Source: a virus. From it: a DNA stretch of 64,000 bases. The notes beneath the pieces are model-generated. The model did not search any database. It was not told the origin of the DNA and saw nothing but the letters and a program-made list of their open reading frames with translations. The position numbers and the translations under genes are program-made. The stretch covers positions 1-64,000 of IMG/VR virus record IMGVR_UViG_3300031673_016569. The stretch is one strand, 5' to 3'. This document shows, in pieces, positions 58,354 through 64,000 of the stretch (positions within the stretch are counted from its first letter, which is position 1; every line of letters starts with the position of its first letter).

Positions 58354-60757
58354 CGCACGACTCAAGGCGCTGCGACGCCTGGTCCAGTCGCAGACCGACG
58401 CGGCAAAGGCTGCGCTGAGCAAGGAGATGAATGGCGTTTCCGATGCACTGGAAAAGTATGACGAGTACGACGTGCTTGAACAGAATCTCGACATACTCGA
58501 TGTCATCGGATATCGGTTCAGTGAACGCGCGGTTTCCATATTGAATGGCTTCATCCAGACCATCGAATCGCGAACGCTCAAGTATTCACATACCACGGAA
58601 GGATTTGCGGACTACGTCGCCAAATACAGCAACGCACAATCGCTGATCGTCAAGGCGGTCGAGGTGCTCGTCCGTCTCCGATATCTGGAAACCAGGGCCG
58701 TTCTGGATGTTCTGTTGCGACTTTCGGATCATCCCGTCGAGAAGATTCGCGAGAAGGCGCTTAGCGGGCTGGAATCGCTCGCGAAATACGACCTGAATGT
58801 CTTCTATGGATCGGATCGCCAACGTGGAATCGGTCCCTATCCACAAATCCAGATCCTGGAGGTCCTCGAATCACTGGATGATCGCTTCCTAGGCAGCCAC
58901 CAGGAGCCCGTACTGCGCCTGCTCGCCGGACTCTTGTCTCCCACGATGGAAGGGACGCGATGGTCCTCGGAGGCGATGACGCTTTCTCAGAGCGCCACAC
59001 CAGGCGAATGCTCAGTCGCCGACGTTCGCCGTCGCGCGATCGACCTGCTGCGCCGTCTCTACCGATTGACGGACACCAAAAGAGGAAAGCTGGCGGTCAT
59101 TGGCACGCTCAATGGCGCGGCGCGGGCCGACTCGCGAAGCGTTGTAGACGACAAGATCAGCACCATGATCGCCCGCGACACCCTGGAGATACTCAAGTTC
59201 TATGCGGAATTGGTTCCGGAAGAGGATCTGCAGATTGTCCAGAAGATCGAGTCGTGCAGTTACTGGATCTTCATGCATGCGCGCAGCGGCGAGGTCAAGG
59301 CGGCCGCGAGAAGCATCGAGAAAGCGCTGACGGAACGTGCCGAGTATTACATCTATCGGGTTCTCGTGGGTTTCGAGAGCGTATTTGGCGACTGGGCTAC
59401 GCTGGTCCGCTCGGGCGACTATTTTCGGGACACGGAGAAGGAACGTAGAGAGACCGCATCGCGATTCGCCGGTGAGATATCCGAGGCGAATTACGCCGAG
59501 TGGCGTGAGCGAATCCTCTTGTACGCCACAACCGAGTCGGACGACCTCGCGACCTTTCCGGTCTTCTATTACTTCCTCGGCGAGTTCGCGAAGGCGCGCC
59601 CGGAACTCGCGCTCCGACTCATTACGGAGGATACGGTCGGGATTGTGCCGTTTCTGATCCCGATTCTCTCCAATCTATGGGACGGCCCGCAAAGGGCGGC
59701 GACCAGAGCCCTTATCGACGGGTGGATTGCGCACGCGCGGACCGGTTTGGACAACCATCTCTTTGCGTCCACGAAGATGTTCCTATCGACAAGGGACGTC
59801 GACATCGATTTGCTCAAGCAACTGCTCTCGAAAGCTGCCGAGATTAAGGATATTCCGACCATTCGACAGATTGTGACGGTGTCGATCGCGCGATACGGCG
59901 ACGCAGACGAGAAGCTCATCGCCGACCTGTTTCTGCCGGCGATCGACGTGCTGACGCAAGAAAAAAACGCTAGTTGGATCTTCGAAGCCTGGTACAGAAA
60001 AGAAGCGATGGAGCTGTTCGAAAAGCTCGGCGCCGAAATCGACGTCCAGGTCCTGCGGAATCTGATTGTTCTACCCAAGATCGACTTTCAGGCGGAGGAA
60101 GTCCTTTCGCGCATCGCCCGACGAGCGCCTGACAGCATCGTCGATTTCTTCTGTCAACGCATCGCCGACGATTCTCAAGGCCGTGAATACGCCGGTGCCG
60201 ACGCGTTCGAGGCCATACCCTTCGGACTCGACAAACTGCAGGAGCCACTATCTAAGATTCCCGAGAGCGCGGTGCGCAGGGTCTACGAGCAATACAAGGC
60301 GGACACGGAACTGCTTGAGTTTCGCGGCGCGCGATTGTTGACCAACATTTTTCCGAATTTCTCGGAAGGGTTCGAGGCGGCATTGCTGAGGCTGGTGAAA
60401 GAGGGTGGCGAGACGGAGCGCCGCTTTGTCGTCGGCATTATGAGGGCCTATCAGGGACAGCCGTTCATCCATCGTGTTTGCAAGGAGATCGTAAAGGCCG
60501 TTCCTGAAGACAGTCCAATCGTCAACGAAGTCGCAATCGCATTGGAGACGACGGGGGTCGTATCCGGGGTTTTCGGGATGACCGAAGCCTATGAGCGCAA
60601 GAAGCAGGAAGTGCTGGAATGGCTGACCGATCCGGACGAACGAGTCCGGGAATTTGCCAAGCGATACATCGAAGATCTGGACAAGTTGCGTGAGGTCGAA
60701 AGGAAGCGGGCGGAGGAGGGTATCGCCCTGCGTAAGCATAGCTATGGTGAAGACTAA
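58343..60757 (+). CDS. Large HEAT-like helical repeat protein
   Basis: 804 residues from the ATG at 58343 (AAGGA 11 bases upstream; another ATG is at 58331 with no spacing from it). The sequence is helical throughout with paired-helix repeats (for example AVLDVLLRLSDHPVEKIREKALSGLESLAKYD split by eye), like HEAT/ARM scaffolds. No enzymatic motif found. Its coupling to a PIN nuclease suggests it is a sensor or scaffold. Confidence 0.65.
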   Translation: MDIDARLKALRRLVQSQTDAAKAALSKEMNGVSDALEKYDEYDVLEQNLDILDVIGYRFSERAVSILNGFIQTIESRTLKYSHTTEGFADYVAKYSNAQSLIVKAVEVLVRLRYLETRAVLDVLLRLSDHPVEKIREKALSGLESLAKYDLNVFYGSDRQRGIGPYPQIQILEVLESLDDRFLGSHQEPVLRLLAGLLSPTMEGTRWSSEAMTLSQSATPGECSVADVRRRAIDLLRRLYRLTDTKRGKLAVIGTLNGAARADSRSVVDDKISTMIARDTLEILKFYAELVPEEDLQIVQKIESCSYWIFMHARSGEVKAAARSIEKALTERAEYYIYRVLVGFESVFGDWATLVRSGDYFRDTEKERRETASRFAGEISEANYAEWRERILLYATTESDDLATFPVFYYFLGEFAKARPELALRLITEDTVGIVPFLIPILSNLWDGPQRAATRALIDGWIAHARTGLDNHLFASTKMFLSTRDVDIDLLKQLLSKAAEIKDIPTIRQIVTVSIARYGDADEKLIADLFLPAIDVLTQEKNASWIFEAWYRKEAMELFEKLGAEIDVQVLRNLIVLPKIDFQAEEVLSRIARRAPDSIVDFFCQRIADDSQGREYAGADAFEAIPFGLDKLQEPLSKIPESAVRRVYEQYKADTELLEFRGARLLTNIFPNFSEGFEAALLRLVKEGGETERRFVVGIMRAYQGQPFIHRVCKEIVKAVPEDSPIVNEVAIALETTGVVSGVFGMTEAYERKKQEVLEWLTDPDERVREFAKRYIEDLDKLREVERKRAEEGIALRKHSYGED

Positions 60758-60766
60758 GGGGTGCGT

Positions 60767-60850
60767 ATGAGTGGAGAACGCGAAAGCCGCTTCAGCCGGT
60801 TCAACGGAGCCGCGAAGGATTTCGTGGCATGCCCGCATTGCCATGTCTGA
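60767..60850 (+). CDS. 27-residue ORF overlapping the DUF5677-like start
   Basis: Begins after AAGGGG and ends eight bases inside the next gene. Sequence has a CPHCH group near its end. It may be a coupling leader. Confidence 0.25.
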   Translation: MSGERESRFSRFNGAAKDFVACPHCHV

Positions 60851-61574
60851 ATCATTCGAGCGGCTGGGGTTTCTATCTTCTGAATCTGAGGAGTTCCGCG
60901 CTTCGGTTCGGTCGCAGTTCAGCGCTCAATTCAGCGAGGTCGAAACGGCGTCGGGGGTTGCGATTGCAGAGCTGAGCGCGACCAGTGGACATGCGCCCCC
61001 CTCCCATATTGTCGGTGTGCTGTTTTGGTTGCGGAGTATTGAGTCGTGCCAAGCAACAGTATTGCTAGCTGAGCGCGGGCTGCCGACGTCACCGTTCTCC
61101 GTGCTGAGAACGGCCTTGGAATGTCTATTCGCTGCGTGTGCAGTATGGCGCAAACCCGAGGCCGCAGACAAGATTCAAGCGTGGCACCATGAGGAGCGCG
61201 TTAGGCAGGCCAAGCAGGTTCTTACGTTGGGGGCTGAAGGGCGTGTGACGCCGGAGGGTCTTGCTGCGTTGAAGGCAATAGCCAGTGAAACGGTTGTCCC
61301 GTCCGGATGGTCTCATTGGGAAGCGGCGGGCGCAGCGGACCTTACATTCGAATACGCAATGATGTACAGGGGGCTGGGAATTGGGGGCGCACATGCTTCG
61401 GTGCGCAGCCTCGACGACTTTCATGCCGCCAAGTCAGACGGCAGCTTCGACTTGCATTTTCAACCGACCGCGGACCGAGTCGCCTAGCTGCTCGGTCTGG
61501 TCACAAACTGCCTAAAACTCGGAATCGTACGGCAGCGGGAAGCCCGCAGCGCATGCGCGGGACTCGATACATGA
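60843..61574 (+). pseudogene. DUF5677-like protein with in-frame stop
   Basis: The frame from the ATG at 60843 encodes 214 residues, including LRTALECLFAACAVW, AWHHEERVRQAKQVL and YRGLGIGGAHASVRSL, a pattern like DUF5677 proteins, and stops at TAG 61485-61487. Beyond it the same frame continues for 28 codons (LLGLVTNCLKLGIVRQREA) to a TGA at 61572-61574, and these residues look like the missing last helix of the family. I infer a nonsense mutation or a natural shorter protein. Confidence 0.55.
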
Positions 61575-61605
61575 GTCATGTGACTCTCGGACTAGAAGGC
61601 GAGTA

Positions 61606-62259
61606 ATGGACGCGGCGGCGGCCTTGGATATTCATGAAGCGGAACTCGCGCGGTGGCTTTTCACTGCGTGGACACCCGCTCGGCTGCTCGCTTCCGAACT
61701 GGGATTCGGATGTGATACCCGCTTGGCATTCCGCATTGATCCTTCGAGTCTGGCAGGTATCGGCGCCGCGCCCGGTGATATCGATGTTCTCGCAATCGAT
61801 CACGCGCACCCCGATCAGGCGACTGCGATCGAGGTCAAACGGGTGAAGCTGCGGCCAGAAGCTTATCTAACCGCGCAACCTAACAAGCTGCAGGAACTGG
61901 ACAAGGGTTGCCGGCAAGCAGGGCTTCTGCGGAGCATGGGTTTTTGTCGATCCTATCTTTTGGTGGCAGTGGTCGCCGATGGACGCGAGCAGACGGACGT
62001 GGGTTTTCCTTTTCGGGGGCCGCCTCCCGCACTCGTCAGGGTCGTGCGCGACAAGCTGCGCAGCTTGCCGTTTCATTCTGATGTCGGCGTTGTCGTGGTC
62101 GAGGTCACGCAGCCTGTCGACAAGGACATTCAGGACAGCGGTGCCATCGGCATCTGGACGCATCAGCATGCTCAGGGAACCGAGCAGGACTCGGCCCTGA
62201 CGGACAGGCTTAGAGCCTTTCTGAAGGTCCACGATTCGTCACCACGCGATTCGGACTAG
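61606..62259 (+). CDS. PD-(D/E)XK-like protein 1
   Basis: 217 residues behind an AAGGCGAG site. GDIDVLAIDH followed by ATAIEVKRVKL is the D-x(n)-E-x-K pattern of the PD-(D/E)XK nuclease superfamily (Asp near 59, Glu-Val-Lys near 75-77). The rest is a mixed alpha/beta protein without a recognised subfamily. It may be a restriction-type nuclease acting with the next gene. Confidence 0.6.
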   Translation: MDAAAALDIHEAELARWLFTAWTPARLLASELGFGCDTRLAFRIDPSSLAGIGAAPGDIDVLAIDHAHPDQATAIEVKRVKLRPEAYLTAQPNKLQELDKGCRQAGLLRSMGFCRSYLLVAVVADGREQTDVGFPFRGPPPALVRVVRDKLRSLPFHSDVGVVVVEVTQPVDKDIQDSGAIGIWTHQHAQGTEQDSALTDRLRAFLKVHDSSPRDSD

Positions 62260-62273
62260 TCTCGGAGGGCGTG

Positions 62274-63359
62274 ATGAGACGATTGAACGATTTGCTTACG
62301 CCAGGGCAGTTGACTGACATCGAAGGCGCACCGCTCATCATGGGAACGAGGCATCCCACGTGGTTTCCCCTTTTCTCTGAGAAATCTCGCGCCATTGACC
62401 ATCTCGTGCACGAGGCGGTTGCGAAGATTCATCATGAGCCTAAGGGTGATGGATGGTTGAAGGACCTTGTGCCACGGCTCGTGGATGTCGCGGATGCCAG
62501 TGGCGGCTCCTCTGCGTTGGCAGAGCTCCGCGCGTATGGCGGCCTGCTGGAGGCTGGATTCTCAGTTGAGCCGATCCCATGCAGGGATGACAGCACGCCG
62601 GACTTCCGGGTAGACGCAGGGGACGGGCCGATCACCGTGGAGGTGTTCGCCAAGCATCAGGACAAGGAGCAGGACCGCCTGCTCGAAGCGATCAACAAGC
62701 CAGGTGAGCGGCTCCCCGATGGCGTCGAGCGCCACGTCCATACCGCGGGTTCGCGCAGTGTCACCACGACGATGGCTGAGTTGGCGCCAGCCGGCAGACC
62801 AGACCCTACAAAGCCCTTTGACAGTATCCAGGCGAACTTCGTCAGCCGGGTCTGCGCGATCAAGCAAGCGGAGCACCAGCTACCCCAGGACGAGCCGGCA
62901 CTTCTCATCATCGATTTCGCCCACTTCGGCGGTCCACATGTCGCCGAGTTCCTCGAGCCAGGACAGGCCACGCCAATCGAAAGCGGCCATCGCGGCATTA
63001 CATGCGGCGCAATCTGGTATGCGATGTACGGATGGAGGGGGGCGCTCCTGTTTGAGGAAAGCTCGCACAGGCTCGTCCGAATGGGGCATGACGGCCGCTT
63101 TCGCCTCGCGGGATCGAAGACCACCAAGCTTTCAGGGGTCCTGGCGGTGTTTTACGAGGGTGCGGTGTTGCTCGAGAATCCTTGGGCAGCGCATCGAATT
63201 CCCGATCGGACACGGCTGGCGCTGTCCCGGTACCCGTGGTTCGATCTGTCGCGGTCGGTCGCCGACTGGCACCCAGGCGACGCGTCGAAGCAGATCGATT
63301 TGCAGCGGCGCATGATCGAGATTTTCGAACGGGATCGCTCGCGCTTCGAATTCGAGTAG
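62274..63359 (+). CDS. PD-(D/E)XK-like protein 2
   Basis: 361 residues from the ATG at 62274, GGAGG five bases before it. A region STPDFRVDAGDGPITVEVFAK carries a PD and a later E-x-x-x-K, an altered form of the nuclease motif. Other parts (LLIIDFAHFGGPHVAEFL and WHPGDASKQ) are unassigned. It is 14 bases after the first PD-(D/E)XK-like gene, so both are probably co-expressed. Confidence 0.6.
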   Translation: MRRLNDLLTPGQLTDIEGAPLIMGTRHPTWFPLFSEKSRAIDHLVHEAVAKIHHEPKGDGWLKDLVPRLVDVADASGGSSALAELRAYGGLLEAGFSVEPIPCRDDSTPDFRVDAGDGPITVEVFAKHQDKEQDRLLEAINKPGERLPDGVERHVHTAGSRSVTTTMAELAPAGRPDPTKPFDSIQANFVSRVCAIKQAEHQLPQDEPALLIIDFAHFGGPHVAEFLEPGQATPIESGHRGITCGAIWYAMYGWRGALLFEESSHRLVRMGHDGRFRLAGSKTTKLSGVLAVFYEGAVLLENPWAAHRIPDRTRLALSRYPWFDLSRSVADWHPGDASKQIDLQRRMIEIFERDRSRFEFE

Positions 63360-63410
63360 CCCGGACGCTGTGTCTGATATCTGCAGCGGTTCAAAACTGG
63401 TCCTGAGCCG

Positions 63411-64000
63411 ATGACCGACGAACAACCGAATACCCCCGATATCGATGCTCTCCTCGCCGCGATGGCGCCCCCGCGCATCCCCGAACAGGGGTTCGGCCCG
63501 GACAATCCCGATCTATTTCATCTCCGGGGTTGGAGCAAGATCCATGCGGCAACGATGCTTGCGGGCCTCGCCACCGTACCTGACTTTCATGCGAATGACA
63601 TCCGCCTGGATTGGCTGCTGCGGCTGGTCCTGGCCAAGGCCGAAGGCCATGCCAAGGTTCAGCCGGCCCAGTTGGAGCGGGCACTCAATGCCGGGCTCGC
63701 CCAAGCGAAGGTATTGAGAGCCGAAGATCCGGTTGAAGATTTGTTCTGCGATCGCATCGCGACTTCCCGCGGGAACTTTCGAATTATTGCCGGCAGATGG
63801 GAGGCGCCCGGTCCCTATACCCAGACGTTGCTTTCGGCCTTCGAAGCGCTGCCAGCCGGTGCACTGAAGGACCGGACCCTGGCATCGGTCTACGCGCTCC
63901 TTTCGATCAGCGACGAAATCGCCCGCAGGGCAAACCTGCATCGCTTCACACCGTCAGGCGGCGTGGAGATGGGCCAACTGTCGGTGCCCAGTGCCGATTC
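63411..64000 (+). CDS. Partial ORF running off the window
   Basis: The frame is open from the ATG at 63411 to the end (196 codons so far) with codon use like its neighbours. It contains WSKIHAATMLAGLATVPDF and LFCDRIATSRGNFRIIAGRWE; I do not recognise the family. Probably the next gene of the same island; C-terminus lies beyond the window. Confidence 0.55.
   Translation, partial: MTDEQPNTPDIDALLAAMAPPRIPEQGFGPDNPDLFHLRGWSKIHAATMLAGLATVPDFHANDIRLDWLLRLVLAKAEGHAKVQPAQLERALNAGLAQAKVLRAEDPVEDLFCDRIATSRGNFRIIAGRWEAPGPYTQTLLSAFEALPAGALKDRTLASVYALLSISDEIARRANLHRFTPSGGVEMGQLSVPSAD

Overview
The window looks like a GC-rich proteobacterial chromosome dominated by one prophage of about 47 kb (roughly 6.7-54.6 kb), with defence and accessory genes on both sides. 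A tRNA-Arg(ACG) 3' fragment at 54555-54614 resembles betaproteobacterial tRNA-Arg. I infer Betaproteobacteria from this with low confidence.

Left accessory region (1-6.7 kb, + strand). It starts with a Type IIL (MmeI-like) restriction-methylation enzyme. The 3' end of that gene carries a 0.4 kb element with terminal inverted repeats, a direct-repeat target duplication and a small passenger ORF. Next come a truncated higB with an intact higA, and a lower-GC run encoding a PH-domain membrane protein, a secreted protein and a GIY-YIG-like protein. At the prophage edge lies a frameshifted, 5'-truncated secretin of filamentous-phage type.

Prophage late module (34.8 to 6.7 kb, - strand). It begins with a methyltransferase-like/GNAT-like protein overlapping a ParB-like protein. 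A moron pair (30.4-32.5 kb) and a structured-repeat region that may be cos/pac follow. Then come terS, terL, a protease-capsid fusion, portal, a collagen-like protein, connector, a DUF115/GT9/TylF-type cluster, head-tail joining proteins, tail tube, tail chaperones with an A AAT TTT slippery site, tape measure, a GTA-like tail-tip set (DUF2460, DUF2163, NlpC/P60, tail-tip protein with a SPRY-like insert) and two fibre-like proteins. The order and the HK97-type parts indicate a siphovirus.

Prophage early and accessory modules (34.9-54.5 kb). A + strand operon (35.2-41.0 kb) encodes an ArdC-like domain, a RadC-type JAB protein, DUF2786, DUF932, duplicated small proteins, a DUF488-like protein and a ParB protein. 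On the - strand are a ParA-like ATPase cassette with a HEPN-like partner, and an HNH nuclease. A restriction-modification-like locus follows (Xre, C5-methyltransferase, GHKL-ATPase/nuclease, Vsr). Last is a tightly coupled replication operon running from the P4-type integrase through an AlpA-like protein, primase and helicase to a Q-like protein.

Right region (54.6-64 kb). The tRNA-Arg fragment separates the prophage integrase from a second tyrosine recombinase with a DUF4224 gene, which suggests tandem integrative elements. Beyond them, a LexA-like regulator sits divergent from a + strand island: PIN-domain protein, HEAT-like protein, a DUF5677-like gene broken by a stop codon, two PD-(D/E)XK-like proteins and an ORF running off the window. 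I read this as a candidate defence island. I saw no rRNA, CRISPR array, complete tRNA, recognisable lysis cassette or CI-type repressor.
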